Part shown: positions 24,414-36,295 of the stretch, in pieces | How positions within the stretch are numbered: position 1 is the first letter of the stretch | How the letters are laid out: the number at the start of each line of letters is the position of its first letter | Assembly: GCA_030272585.1 (NCBI GenBank) | Contig: BSYQ01000001.1 | Location: 8,199,001-8,263,000 of the forward strand | Direction of reading: 5' to 3' | Length of the DNA: 64,000 nt | From: Bryopsis sp. KO-2023 | Lineage: Eukaryota > Chlorophyta > Ulvophyceae > Bryopsidales > Bryopsidaceae | Made by a program: the position numbers and the translations under genes | The notes under the pieces: generated by a model | What the model saw: only the letters and a program-made list of their open reading frames with translations | Told to the model about the DNA's origin: nothing | The model's database searches: none

Positions 24414-26451
24414 GTCTGGCTTTGATCCCCAGCCATTGTTTCCCCTGCATCTCCACAGCATCCACTTTGACACAACCCTGTGCTATTTCCACCACCACCA
24501 CTGCCGCATCACCATCCTTCGATAACACGGAAAGATTTGATAGAAGAGTTGGCCAGGTAAGCTGCAAAAATTGATCAATTTTGTCAGTCTGTGGGATTGG
24601 CTTGCCCCCAGTGACCTCTTTCCAACGGAAAATGTTCCGAGAACCGACTCAACTCAACAGGAAGTGCACTGGTAGTGGTCTGATCTCCATGCAGCAAGTA
24701 AGACTGGCTTTGATGATGGTTGATTTTTTGGGGGGTTCGAATAGGTTCCTGCCCACATCCGATGGTTTGCATGTGCTCCTCTCCCTGCTGCACCTGAAGG
24801 ACAGACACCCAACCCATCGATGGATGCATCCGCTGCGCCAGCCCAAGAGATCGCAGATGACCTCTCAGATGACCTCTCGGATGTAGGAACCTCACAGGCT
24901 CCGATGCTTTCAGATCTGGAACAAATGGCCAGCTCTTATGCTACGGCTGGGGAGGTTGATGAGAGGGCATCTGAATCGGACTTTATAAGGGAGGGGGGTT
25001 CAGTCCAGGGTGCAGATGGTTCTGACAGTGAATCAGAGAGTGGAAAGGACAAGGAAGGGAAGGGTGGCGATGGTGGAGATGAACTGTTTCGAATCGAAGC
25101 TGCGAAGGATGCGGATGATATGGAGGATGGCATGGTGCGAAGGCCCCCGAGAATGGAGGAGAGGCCTGGCTACATCGATTTTACCAAATTCAATACGTGG
25201 GCAGATGTGCAGGTTGCGGTGGACAAAGCCGGGGACGATATCTCGCCTGCTCAGATTGTAGCCGCATTCACCAGATTAAAACAGATCATTCCCAGAGCCA
25301 ACACGAAGTTTCTGGCCCGGTTGTCGGAAATGGTGATGCAGAGTGTGGAGACCTTGAAATCTTGGCACATCGTTGCGATTTTTCACGCTTGTGCGAAACT
25401 GAGATACAAGAACATCGATCTGCTGAATACGTTGGCTGAGGAAATGCTCAGAATGAGGAACACCAAGGCACTGTATTCGATGGAGATTGCGAATTTGGTG
25501 TACAGCATGGGGATTTTGTCGAGGTTCGAGGTGCTGGTCCAAGCGGCCGAGAGGGGGTTGAGAGTGCCTGATGTTTACCATCTGTATTCCGTCCAGCCCC
25601 CACCGACGCTGTTCGACCTGCAGGATGACTTGATGGAGGCGGTGTGCAATGAATTGGCAGTCCCCCATCGGCTCACAGATTTCAGGGAACAAGAACTGGC
25701 AAACACGATATATGGATTAGGGTTGCTGAGATACAGAAACACTGCGGCGCTGAAAGCCTTGGGGAGGGAGGTGACCAGCTTGATCCATTTGCCGAAATTC
25801 ACCCCCCAGGAAATCTCGAACATCGTGTATGGTTTTGGGCTGTTGGGATTCCAAGAGGACAACATTTATGAGACGATTTCGACCATGGTTTTGAAACACG
25901 ATAAGATGGAGACTTTCACCACACAAAACATCGCAAACATGCTGTACGGGTTTGCCCGGGTGAATTTCAGCAGTCCCAGCATCATGGCGGCTCTTCGCAA
26001 GGAAATCGAGACCTCCTGCAAATCGGGGGAGTTCCGAGAACAGGAGATTTCGAACATCGTTTCCTGTTTGGCATTGCTGGACGCGGGGACCCCCTCCGTT
26101 TACGATGCACTGCTGAAGGAGGCTATGAATCCTGCGAGAATGCCTAGGTTCGTGGATCATAACCTATCGACGATGATATTGGGATTGGCCCAGGCTCAGC
26201 ACAGGAATGAAGCTGCCTTGGATGCTCTGGTGGAGGAGTTGATGAAACCGGAGCGGATGGCCAACCTCACGTCGAAGGACATTGGAGATATCATTGTCGG
26301 ACTCAATGGATTGGACTATGTTCATAATGGATTCATGCAGGTTCTCTCGGCGGAGTTGAGGAAACCTGCCCGAGTGAATGGGGGGGGTCAGTTATGGGAA
26401 ACCTGTCGAGCGAATTTGTTTTCTTGGTCCCTCGTCACTCCTTTCATCTAA
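24414..26451 (+). CDS. OPR-like helical-repeat protein, probably organellar
   Basis: The main exon (24805-26451) encodes an acidic linker, then at least seven helical repeats of about 38-42 residues with the recurring core ISNIVYGFGLLGF, IANMLYGFARVNF and LANTIYGLGLLRY. This resembles octotricopeptide (OPR) or FASTK-type repeats, families that bind organellar RNA. Tentative 5' exons are 24414-24556, whose Ser/Thr-rich product (CISTASTLTQPCAISTTTTA) looks like a transit peptide, and 24665-24697. The ATG at 24820 would give a form without targeting sequence. Residues coded by 25531-25623 break the repeat spacing and are bounded by GT and AG, so they are probably an in-frame intron. No RAP domain is seen. 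A GTAAGT just after the stop hints that the 3' end may also be spliced. Confidence 0.7.
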
Positions 26452-26849
26452 GTGAAACGGTGGGTAAGTTTATGTAGGTTGTGGGCTCTGTTTTTTTTAT
26501 CTTGAGCGCCCAAATCCAGGATTTTGTTCGGTTATGGCTTGCAAGTTGTTGCGCATAGAAAAAGGAGAGGAATTGAACAGGGCGATGGCTCTGTGAAAAA
26601 AGTTCACGGATAGATATGCTGTTTGGGTAATCGATGTAAAGGAAACCATACTGCAGGGGTGTTTGGAAGCTTCATGGTGCCCCTTTTTGTTCAGCCCTGT
26701 TGTAATTTGAAAACTCTTGCAGCGCTCTTACAACGTTCACCCCCCAGTCCTTGTCACTGTCATACCCAATGCCAATTTACAGCGTTTGGAACACACCTCA
26801 CAATCTAATAGATGATTCACTATCCGTACAATTGTGATCCATACATGAT
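26452..26849. other. Intergenic region
   Basis: This is a short gap between two same-strand genes. Apart from a strong donor-like GTAAGT at about 26465, no gene, RNA or repeat was seen. Confidence 0.45.
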
Positions 26850-27822
26850 ATGATCACCACCGAAAAGACAGCGTTGGTCCTTGACATCATGGACGAGAAG
26901 GAGGAATTGTGCGATTTCGAGAAAGAATGCCTCGCTACGATAGAAAAAAATCGAAAGGCGCTCCGTGCATTGGGCTTCAGCACACCGCCCAGGATACCCT
27001 TGGGCGAGCTGCGCTCTGACAACAAGCCAAAAGTGAGAAAAAGAGGATGTGATGTTCAAGTGGATCCGAGTGCCTGTAGGCGATCTAAACGGCTGCGAGG
27101 TGAACGCGTCGATGGCCTCCCATCGGACAGGTGAGATATTTTTTTGTATTATATATATATATGATATATTTCTTATATAGTTTCTGCTAAGAAATGGATG
27201 CACCCACTGGATAGCAACGTGGCATTAAAAAATTGAATTGGACAAGATGGCCTTCCACAGGCAGAATGTTTTCCAATGGAGGGGAAAGCGCTGACTGGTC
27301 CTTTTTGGCATCTATCAGTGGCACGAGAAAACCAAGCCTGAGGAGAGTCACGAGATCACAAACGAATTACAAGAGGACGGATGTGGACATGTACAACTAC
27401 AGTCTCATGAGGTCAGCGCTTTTGCCCTTGATGCAGCACAATGAAAACACCGTTCTCTTGGTTAACTGGTTGAATTGCTGGAACTGTTATGTTCTCCCAG
27501 ATTGCAATCCATGTCGGAGACAGCCCTAGCTACAAGAATCAACAAATTGCAACGCATAGACAAAGTGGAGGCATTCATTGAGGTCAGTTTAAATAAATGC
27601 CTGACATAAACTTCCCGATAGGCCCTCTTAGTTCCATGGTCAGATGTATCTCGAAGCTTTTGTTTTCCTGCCAACAGTAGTGGGTTTGGGGTTTTCATCC
27701 CATTGACAATTGCTTAATCAGGCTTCACCTTGTTTCAGGTGTGCAAAGATTATGAGAGGACCAACCTCCTAAAGCTTGCTCAGCAGCGGTTGTCTGAAAT
27801 GCTGACAGGCAGTTCATGTTGA
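26850..27822 (+). CDS. Small basic, probably nuclear protein
   Basis: Four exons (26850-27130, 27265-27411, 27501-27582, 27739-27822) keep frame and give 197 residues. The N-terminus has a charged helix (CDFEKECLATIEKNRKALRALG). It is followed by basic clusters RRSKRLRGER and RKPSLRRVTRSQTNYKR that look like nuclear localisation signals. The C-terminus (KLQRIDKVEAFIEVCKDYE) is a predicted helical hairpin. The pattern of a helix ending in LRALGF followed by RRSKRLRG resembles the N-termini of WDR76-like and related chromatin proteins, but this is a weak motif and no domain is claimed. A poly-G tract (about 27826-27841) lies just after the stop. Confidence 0.65.
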
Positions 27823-28199
27823 CATAGGGGGGGGGGGGGGGGAATGATGAAAGCGGGAATGTATATCTCATTTTCTTTTGGGATCTAGCAGACTCAGGCC
27901 TATTAGGTAGGATATCACCTCACACTCTTCTGACCAACAGGGGTCTCAGAAGCGAACTTTTGGAAAGAGTGAGAGGAGAGTTGCCAATGGGTGTTTCTAG
28001 GAAATGAGACTGAAAGTCTGGTTGCAGAGAGGTTGTGTTTTTTTCATGGGTTGTATTTGAAGCAAAGTCTTCTCTTTGTGCTATTTTTGTAGAGTGGAAC
28101 TGTGGTGATTTGTAATATTATTCGATTCAGCAACGAATGTAAGACAGACTCTTGTCGCAGCGCAGCGATTCGCCGTCGACGAGGACTAAAATTTAATTC

Positions 28200-29190
28200 T
28201 GGATTTTGGGGATCAAGATCAAGTCGGATGATCGGATGATCCACCTGCGCGGGGAAATCGCATCATCCCGCATAGTTCCGCACAAAACCGGAAACGCCAA
28301 GGAGGAAAAACGTAATATCTCACAAATCAAGCGACCCATTCTCACTAATCATGGTCAATCAACTTTCCGATACGTTCGCTCGAATCGATCTCGCCAGGTC
28401 CTTGCGTTACGTAGCTCGCTCCTCTTTCTTGGTGTAAAGAGTCGACGGGAGTTCGAACCCGGCAAGTTATAAGGACCGACCCCCCGAGTACCTTGCACTC
28501 CCGCTCCGGCGGCCATAGTGAGCCCATTGGAAAAAGGCGAGAGGCTATAATCACCGTGAAACCGGTTAGCCGTCAAAAAGTTTCCGGGCGAATGATCGAT
28601 AATTGGGGATTGGAAATGCGGGGTCCATCCAAACGTCACGGCCCTTCCGAGGGGCACCCTCGTGGTGTGGTGGTTCGAACCCACCTCGGGATAATTCGCG
28701 AACTCGTTTCGTTTTTTTTCGTTTCCTTATTGTTTTTAAGCCTTTAGGCTTATAGGGTCTGTTTTCCGGGTTTTGTCGCAGCATGTCGGTCATAGGAACG
28801 AAGCGTTCCCTCTTTTCGCGCGCTCTGTCAACCTCTGTCATCCGCGCGGTTTCTCGTTTTTATCGGGCTGTTTCCTCGTTTCTGTCGTGTTCTGTCGTTT
28901 TCTGTCGCCGCCAGTGTGAGCCGCCATCAATTGTTTTTCGCTTGGATACAGGCGAACGCTGGTGCGAATCCACTATTAAAGTTGTCTTTGTGTAGCTTTC
29001 CAGGTAAAAGTCAACTTTGTCGGCGACCCTACGTTTCGGTTCCATCGGCGTTAGCAGCAGCGCTTTGAGCCCTCTAATAAGTTTCGCATGGACAAAGGCG
29101 ACTGAACGGTGGTGCGAATAAAAAAAACCGAACAAACAGAGGGGCGGAAAAAAGATAAACCTTGGCTGTCCGTGTTTTTAAGCCTTTAGG
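28200..29190. repeat. Degenerate tRNA-like / SINE-like repeat debris
   Basis: Two segments look like tRNA T-arms: a GTTCGAACCC within CGGGAGTTCGAACCCGG near 28449, and GGTGG-TTCGAAC-CCACC near 28668, a perfect 5-bp stem with a 7-nt loop. Upstream of the first lies a possible anticodon-like hairpin (CTCTTT...AAAGAG near 28420). No complete cloverleaf could be built in either case. The word TTTTTAAGCCTTTAGGC occurs at 28733 and 29173, and GGTGCGAAT recurs at 28951 and 29110. The mix fits eroded tRNA-derived SINEs rather than working tRNA genes. Confidence 0.45.
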
Positions 29191-29320
29191 CGGTGGTGGC
29201 GACAGTGGTGGCGGTGGTGGACAACAATGGCGGCGGCGGCGACGGCGATGGTCAACGTAACCAGCGTCAGAGTCAGAACCAAGGCCAACATTGCGGCGGT
29301 GGTGGCAGTGATGGAGGTAG
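29190..29320. repeat. GGN trinucleotide-rich tract
   Basis: The tract is a run of GGC, GGT, GGA and GAC triplets, read as CCN on the minus strand. It is imperfect and lies outside any supported gene. It follows the second copy of the AAGCCTTTAGGC word. Confidence 0.8.
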
Positions 29321-29338
29321 GAATTGCACCCCCCCCCA

Positions 29339-29548
29339 AAAAAAAAAAAATCCGTAAGATTGATCGACGAAATGGGGCTTGTTCTGAGGGATAAGAATCA
29401 CATGCCTGTCCTTTGCTTTGTGGCTGCCTGTGCTGAGAAGCAAAAGATTCTCTTGGGGGAGCATCTGCAATGCAGCAATGCTTCTTCAGTTGTGTTCCCG
29501 GCGCAGAATGAACATGCACTTCACATGAAAATCAGACAGGCTGTTGAG
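29339..29548 (+). other. Possible coding exon, unassigned
   Basis: An open frame with good residue composition (LIDEMGLVLRDKNHMPVLCF to HALHMKIRQAVE) ends at a consensus donor GTGAGA at 29551. A following acceptor at about 29604 would add LHCVKNELSIS and a stop. No start codon or upstream exon is evident and no family is recognised. It may be a gene remnant. Confidence 0.3.
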
Positions 29549-29723
29549 GTGAGAAGAATGCTACAAATCTAGTGGGATGTATGATTCTTTTTTTTCCCCT
29601 CCAGTTGCATTGCGTCAAGAATGAGCTCTCCATAAGCTGAAAAAGAATCTGGGACTAACACGGGTGCTGTTAAAACTTGGGAAACTTGCGGAGGACATAC
29701 CGTTTGCATTCACGAATGCATCA

Positions 29724-30716
29724 CTCCGTGGAGTGCAAAACAACGTGGCCTTGCAATGGGCCCGAAAAAAGCTGCTGCCCACTCCTTCAGAATACAGGAT
29801 GGTTAATTTCCAGTTCGAATCTGGGACTGTATCTCTTTTTTCGAAAAATAAAATATTAAACCCCTAATCAGTTGGGAACTTATTGTTGTTATCAAGAGCA
29901 GAAGAGGTTGAAAATAAAAATGAAAGTCAGTTTTCTGATTGGAGTCAGACTGGGCTCCGTCCACCTCGCGTTGTTCCTCTTTTCTGGGGTGTAGAAAGGG
30001 CTAATTCAGTTGGGTAGTTTCTACAGTTAGAACTCTGGGCTGTGCTATTTGAAGGGTCGTACTTTTTACTGTAAAAACGTGAATTCAACAGGGGGATATT
30101 GTTAGGATGCTTTGTTTAAAATGAGAATAAGTGATTTTGAGTCAGATATCAAGGAGCAGTTCTCCTTACAAAAAAAGTGTGATCCAGACGGCACTGTCGG
30201 CCACTTCTTGCCCAGCAAATGCTCATTCTCCGGTTGAACGGTCAATAAAAAAACTAAGTTCTGGTCGACCTCTTTCTTTCACCTAAGTGTAGCATTGCTC
30301 TGAAATTTTGATCCGTGGTTTTGAGCAGGTGCAAGATCCTGTAGAATTCCAGCTCCTCCAAAAAGTATTCACAATGGAGCGCAAAGAATATAATAGAAAG
30401 GACTGATTTGTTTCGATCTAAATAGTAAAGATCACAAGTGTTTACAGACAGATGAGTGCAAAAAATTTTATTTGATCTGAAGGGAACACTCACAAAGGAA
30501 TTCACCCTTGATGTTCTTGTTGATTTGGGGATTCTGGTCATGACTGGTGGGCCGGCCTGACAGGCACGGAGTGCAGGTTTACAGTGTGGATTTGTTGACA
30601 TGCAGACGCAGACCATTACTCCATGTTGTAATGTTGGTTGCACTACCCTGTGGAGTGCAAAACATTGTGGCCTTGTAATGGTCCAGAAAAGAATACACTG
30701 TTGCCCACTCCTCCTC
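29724..30716. repeat. Direct duplication of a degenerate fragment
   Basis: About 75 bp around GTGGAGTGCAAAACAACGTG at 29734 recur at about 30650 (GTGGAGTGCAAAACATTGTG), then GGCCTTG, a weakly matching stretch and TGCCCACTCC in both. The left copy is open (ASLRGVQNNVALQWARKKLL); the right copy is broken. The two copies lie about 0.92 kb apart in direct orientation. This looks like duplication of a transposon or gene remnant. Confidence 0.65.
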
Positions 30717-30898
30717 TCGCACAATCATTAGCGTTTGCCATTATCATCTCATCATTTTTCAGCCTATCAATCAATCAATGATTACATGTTGCCTAAAGGC
30801 TCGACGCCCCTGGGCGGCTTCCCCTCGTTTCGTTTTAAAGGTTTGTGGAACAATTTCTTTCGCGCGTAATATTTCCTCCAAGGAGATTTGTTGCCGTC

Positions 30899-31042
30899 GC
30901 TTGCGCGCAAGCGCTGGCGCAAGCGTGCTTGCAAAACGCTTGCATCGCGATTGCACTGCAAGCGCACGCTTGTACTATGCTTTCAAACGCTTGCGCGCAA
31001 GCGATGGACTGCAGAACGATCGCGCGACGCTTGCGCGCAAGC
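30899..31042. repeat. Cluster of three 14-bp GC palindromes
   Basis: The perfect palindrome GCTTGCGCGCAAGC occurs at 30899-30912, 30989-31002 and 31029-31042. Half-site variants such as GCTTGCAAAACGCTTGC and GCAAGCGCACGCTTG lie between them, so about 150 bp is built from inverted GCTTGC/GCAAGC units. It sits in gene-poor DNA. A low-complexity Cys/Ala-rich reading exists in every frame, which is expected for such a repeat. Confidence 0.85.
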
Positions 31043-32375
31043 ATCAAATGTGATTGCGCTTACAGCAGGCAAAGTTTTGGAGGGGGTTGCCACCAACTAC
31101 GTGTCACTATGCAGCCCCTTCGAACAAGTTTTGAGCTGGGGTGGACGGTTTTCCTGGTGCTTTCGTGGGATGCTGCGATTCGGTTTGTTTTCTCCTTCCG
31201 CGAACAAAGCTCTGCTGAGAAATGTTACAGCGGCTGCGAAGAGGAGGGGACCTGGTCGAAAAAGATCTGAAGGACGGCGAGATGATCAACAGGGCCGCTG
31301 GGGTTCCGCCGACCGATCCTACACCGACGCAGCAAGTAACAGGAGTGTACGGGAGGCCCAGCGCGAAGATGGCGGCTATCGTTTTTTCGTGGCGTGTCAT
31401 CCCTTCCTGCAAGAGGTCCGCCAGAAACTGAACCCCTCTCGCCGCCCCATTGCCACACACCAAAACCAGCATCGCGCAGGGAGACAACGTCGGTGAATTG
31501 TAGATGATTGTGGCAAGGATAGAGCCATGCAGTAGAATAGGTCCTAAATGTTGCCAATGTTGATTCCATGCTCTGGCATTAACATTTTTGGGGCCAAAAA
31601 AAAAGAAAGAATTCCTCGTGTGGTAAGAATTAGAATCAAGGACGAGGCCGAAAACCTCTTCCTCCTGTGGCATCGCACACCCTTTTGTGGCTCCTACAAA
31701 AAATTCCCAGGCAGCCTGCTCAAGTGAAAACAGATTCCTACGATTGCTCTTACAGCTCACATGGGAAATGTGATGGCATAGATATCCTCAGAAAAAGTTA
31801 GTTCTAGTCACTTGTCAGTCATACGGGAACCTCATTCCCCACCCAGCTTTTTCAAGCCAAGGCCCTGGGATGGATGCTCCATCCACATCATGCAACCATG
31901 CTGGTTTAGACATTTAGACAAGCATTTTTGTTTCTTTTTCTTTTCTGTTTCAAACGTGTTGCATCGATGTTGAAACCCAATGTAGCCCGTCCACTGTGCA
32001 TATGGTTGATGTGGGTGTTCATTCTTTTTGTTCTCTTAAATGCTTGTTTACATCGAGGCGAAAGGGCCCCCCACATGAATAACCAACCAAGTTCCTTTGC
32101 TACATTATTGACCCCCAATGAACACATATTCGACTATTGGATCCACAACTGGGTATATCAAATCTCCCATAACTACCGCGGACATATACTACAAAGCAGA
32201 TGTCCTGTGACACCCAGAAACCCCAAATTCAACGCTAAGCTGAACCCCTATGCATGACAGATTCTGAAAGCCCCCCCCCAAAAAAGAACAAAAGAAAAAC
32301 TTGATTTGTGACGGTCACATTGTGATCACCTCTTCCGAGAGGAAAAACAAATTTGGCATGACATGAGCAGCACAC
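31043..32375. other. Unassigned region with overlapping open frames
   Basis: Both strands carry long open frames here (+ to 31496, - 31760-31107), but neither shows recognisable motifs, a clear ATG with context, or splice partners. The rest (31770-32375) is AT-richer and holds nothing I can support. It should contain the 3' UTR of the Serinc gene. Confidence 0.35.
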
Positions 32376-33987
32376 TCAGAATTCCCTGTCAAGAACCTTG
32401 TGGGCGACCATCGTCCAGGTGTATACTACGAAAACCAACCATTGCGATGCGATCTTGACCCAGGCGCTCCGCCAGCCTTTGTCGATGTCCAGTTCGTTCG
32501 TGCTGCCCTCCAAGGACCAGTTTGTGAACAGCATGGCAAGGTACATGGCTGCCAGACCAAAAATCAAATGGAAGAAATCTGGTCGATATGGTAATGGTTC
32601 TCCAGAGCTGCCAGTGGGCAAGACTTCAGATACTCCAGAAGTCAGCGTGGACACCACAACAGCTCCCAGGGCCAGCAAAAATGCCACCACCTGTATGTCA
32701 AATCCTCTCTCACCATACTCGGATGACCACAACGTATGAAATGTAACGTCTTTCCCAGGTTTGATACAGATTCACCGTTGATTTCCCAAGAATGTAGTCT
32801 GACATAGTACATCTATTATGATACGAGGTTTGTGCAAGGGCCAAAAACCAAATGCAAAAACAAAACAAAAAACTGATATTGGTACTATGTTCTGATATTA
32901 TTAATAAATCAATCCCAGGCTGCTGAATTCTTCAATTTGGTCAGACAGTGGTTTCTGTCAAATTTGGATACACTGATGAGGACTACACTAGAATTGAGTA
33001 CTACGTCCTGCTAACTCTTGGACGATTTGCCATTTGCAGGTCAAATTGTTGATGGACAAGGTGCTATAAATCCATGACTAGCGCTCGTAAGTGCAAACCA
33101 TCTATCAGCCCCAGACAAATGGCTTTTACGCAATTCAATCCTCCATGGTGCGACACCATGTCCCAATTCACCTTGATCCAGCCACCCGCCATGCCCCCCT
33201 CCACACACTCGCTGTCGGAAGGCTGGCTATTCAACGCAGAAATAAGCAAAAACGATCCATACGCAATCACAGCCCCCGAGGTGAACAGCCCCGAATTCTC
33301 GATTTTCCATTTCGACAGAGAGAGGGCAGTCACGAAGATGCCCAGAAGCAGGGTGAATGTTATCCAGAAGATGTTGGTGCTGCAAGTGCCTCTGGGGGCA
33401 AAGAACATATAGCCCAGGATCATCATGGTAAAGGAAAAGGTGTATGCCAACAGAGATAGCAAAATAAGGGTCCATTTGCACTCCCCCCTGTCCAGCATGG
33501 CTTCGTTGAGTTCATACACGAAGTCGATGATCACCACGGCTTGGAAAACCAGGAAGAGGCCCGACGCCGCTCTGGCTAGTTCCCCATACACTCGAAAGAA
33601 CCCGTCCGGCATGAAGAACGATGCGAAAATCAGCACCGCCCAGATAACCCATTTCGCCCCAGGGCAAGCCGTGTGGAACACCTTCCTGGGATCCTCCACG
33701 TACTTGCAATTGACCAGAAGCGCCGCGTGGGTGAAGTGAAACAAAGCTGTCGCGAAACTGATGCGCAACACGGCAGCTTTTCCCAAACAGTTTTCCTCGG
33801 CATTGGGGTCGTCGGACTTGCAGCCTTCGAGCTCGTCCAGTCTTTCCAGCAAGGGATCGCCATAGTCGCGAATAAGCCAGGTGAGGAGTCCAGAAAGCGA
33901 AAGCAGGGCGAAGTAGAACCACTTGGCAGCACTGAACGTAATTTTCACATCTTGAGAAATTAGACAACAGATCGCCTCCAGCGCCAT
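32376..33987 (-). CDS. Serinc/TMS1 family multipass membrane protein
   Basis: Serinc proteins are ten- to eleven-pass membrane proteins linked to phosphatidylserine and lipid scrambling. Two exons (33987-33172 and 32690-32376) give 376 residues, phase 0. Family features are an early TM helix, a Cys-containing luminal segment (GCKSDDPNAEENCLGKAAVLRI), the block FHFTHAALLVNCKYVEDPRK, repeated hydrophobic segments and the typical end FHLIFGLAAMYLAMLFTNW, then WVKIASQWLVFVVYTWTMVA and DREF. The protein is shorter than animal Serincs (about 450) because the loop before the last two helices is small. The ATG at 33987 fits the family start. The 481-bp intron has no visible features. Confidence 0.93.
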
Positions 33988-34196
33988 ATGCGACTCTAGA
34001 GACTCTTAACCGCGCAGTCCAAAGTCGGTCACGTCGAAACACGTTCGTCCGTCGCCCTTTTCTTACGATTCCTTTTTTTCGCTGTTTTTGTTTTTTTTTC
34101 TTAATTTCTGGAAAGCGAAAAATCGTCAAATACGCCAAGTCCAAGGAAACTGCTGCAAAAATTTCGACACACTTTTTCTCACACCGCCAGCGCAGG

Positions 34197-36295
34197 ATGG
34201 AGGGAATCGACGAGGGGTTCGCGAAGAAACTCGTGGAGGAGCTCCGAATCGAAGTACATCAATCACGTCGATTGTTGCAGCAAGTAGAACGCCCCCCTCC
34301 AGCCTCGTGGCGGCCGAAAGATTGAGATGCTGTGTGTCAACACAGCGGCGGGGTGACGTCCAAACCAGCTCTCAGGGCTACGTGTTGGCGTTGGCTGCGG
34401 AGAAAACCAGTCTCGAAACGGAATTGATCAAAGCCAGAAACGAAATCGCCGCACTCCAACTGGAAAACAAAGACCTGAAGGGCAAGGTGAAACTCGAAAT
34501 CAGCCGCCGCCACAACAAACTTTCGAGAAGAAAAACTGCTGTTTGTAACACATGTGCACGTGATCGTCCCGCAGCTGAAGAGTGCCAATGGGACGATCAT
34601 CGAATCAGAGCACACCAAACATTTTCAGGTGTGGCTGGATTTTCCCCTCCACAGCTTGCCCAACTCCACAGATCCCCAGAACGCTGAATGATGTAGGTGA
34701 TCTCTTTAATGAAGGCAGAAAATGATCGACTGAGGAAACAGAATCGCATTGCTTGGCAGCAAGTGGCAGAACTGAAGGAATTCTTGAATGACTATGGAAT
34801 GGTCTGGGTTGGCTCCACTGAGCATGATCAAGACAAAGACAACCGGGTGGTGAGGTCGATGGAGTGTAGTTCTTGTTCATTGGCGTAACGTCTGAAATGC
34901 TCTGCATAAGGTTTCTTTGGAACTCAGCAGGGCAGTGGCCATCTGGAAACGATGAACAAACTGCTGCCTTTTTCACTGAAAGATTTTCGTCAGAAAGTAC
35001 AGGAGCTGAACCAGATGGCAGGTGGTTCATGATTCGTTCCGATGTGTCGAGGGAGTGCCACATTTCCCTGTCTTGTGGAAATTTCTGAAGTCCTTCTGCA
35101 TTCTCTTTGATTTTCTTTTTTCTTTCTGTTTTCGATTCAAAGGAGATGGCTGTGGCAAGACGAACCTTTTTGTTTATTCCGATGGTGTCCGACTTCACGA
35201 CCAGAAATTTTTGCCTTACGAAGATGTTGCTGCACGGGCTCTGATCAAGGACATACAGGATGGTACGGGCACTTTTAAAACATGTCATACCTTCTGGTTG
35301 CACCCGATTTTTTGCTGGATTTGTTAGATGGTGTCCTGATCTGAAGCGACAAACAGAGATTTACAGAAAATGGGTGGTGAGTCCCCGGTGGCTTCTTTGA
35401 TTGAGAAAGCCTTTGCCTTTGCAGGCTTCTTCCCCTATCTCTTAAAAGAGGATTTCCCTGATGGAGTTTTGCTGGAACTGGTGGACAAAAGCAAGGAGAG
35501 CGGTGGCAGCAGCATGCACCACAGGAACCACCACCAGACTCCCAGCAATATTCACGGAATGTCTGACCTGGATGCCCCTGAATCCCCCATGGGAAAGACC
35601 AAATTCCTGAAAAAACTGCCACAAGCCATAATCAAGGATGGCCAGGTTAGTTTATGTTTTATGAAGAACCTGGCGCGCTCAGCTTAGGATGACACCACCT
35701 TTCCTCACTTTTCGTCCCCCTTGAGTTCTCTGCAACGTTTCTGCCCACATATTCAAACACAGTGTCACAATGAATCGTCCAGGATGAATACGGCAAAAAG
35801 AGGACCGGATAATTGCTGTATATAGTTCACTTTTTTTCTTTGGGAAATGTTAAAAATGTCTGCGATGCACAGGTTTTCAATGTTCGATCAGAAATTGCTG
35901 CGCTCCTGGGCAGCACTGGTCCAGTCTCTGAACCAGTGATCATCCCATCCGGCATCGATTCCAACCTTTCCCAATCACAGCGCATGCATCCAGGGCCAAA
36001 TGTGCCAAACCCTTCAGAGAAAATCGACTCTTCTTCCACCCAGGACATCACTACCATTCGGGTCAAAAGCGAGGATGGAAAAATCACTTACATCGTGAAG
36101 CTCCGATATATCGACACTGTGGGGGATTTGTGCAAATGCGTTCGACAGCATTTACAGCAAGGCGGGCAGGACCACGCTGAATTTGAAGTCAGAAGTGCCT
36201 TCCCTCCCAGATGTTTCGATCGCATGGGGGAAAGCTTGCAGGAGGCCGGTTTGATTCCAAATGCGACTTTATTTATGAGGGCAAAGTGCAGCTAG
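34197..36295 (+). CDS. UBX-domain protein, UBXN11 (socius)-like
   Basis: UBX proteins are adaptors for the p97/CDC48 ATPase; UBXN11 also binds Rho-family proteins. Seven exons (34197-34253, 34376-34486, 34697-34849, 34931-35021, 35143-35262, 35425-35645, 35873-36295) give 391 residues, frame intact. The order is coiled coil (LALAAEKTSLETELIKARNE and ISLMKAENDRLRKQNR), FLNDYGMVWVG, which is typical of UBXN11, a SEP-like region (NLFVYSDGVRLHDQKFLPYE), a Ser/His-rich linker, and a C-terminal UBX fold starting TTIRVKSEDGKITYIVKLRY. Animal UBXN11 has a similar plan. The gene converges on prfB (355 bp apart). UBXN11-like genes in protists have been linked to cilia, which is context only here. Confidence 0.85.

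Noticed and set aside
28430..28680. Two tRNA genes suggested by TTCGAAC T-loops
   Set aside because: No acceptor, D-arm and anticodon arm could be paired at proper spacing on either strand.
31107..31760. 217-residue minus-strand open frame
   Set aside because: An equally long frame lies on the other strand, and neither has motifs or clear starts; left unassigned.
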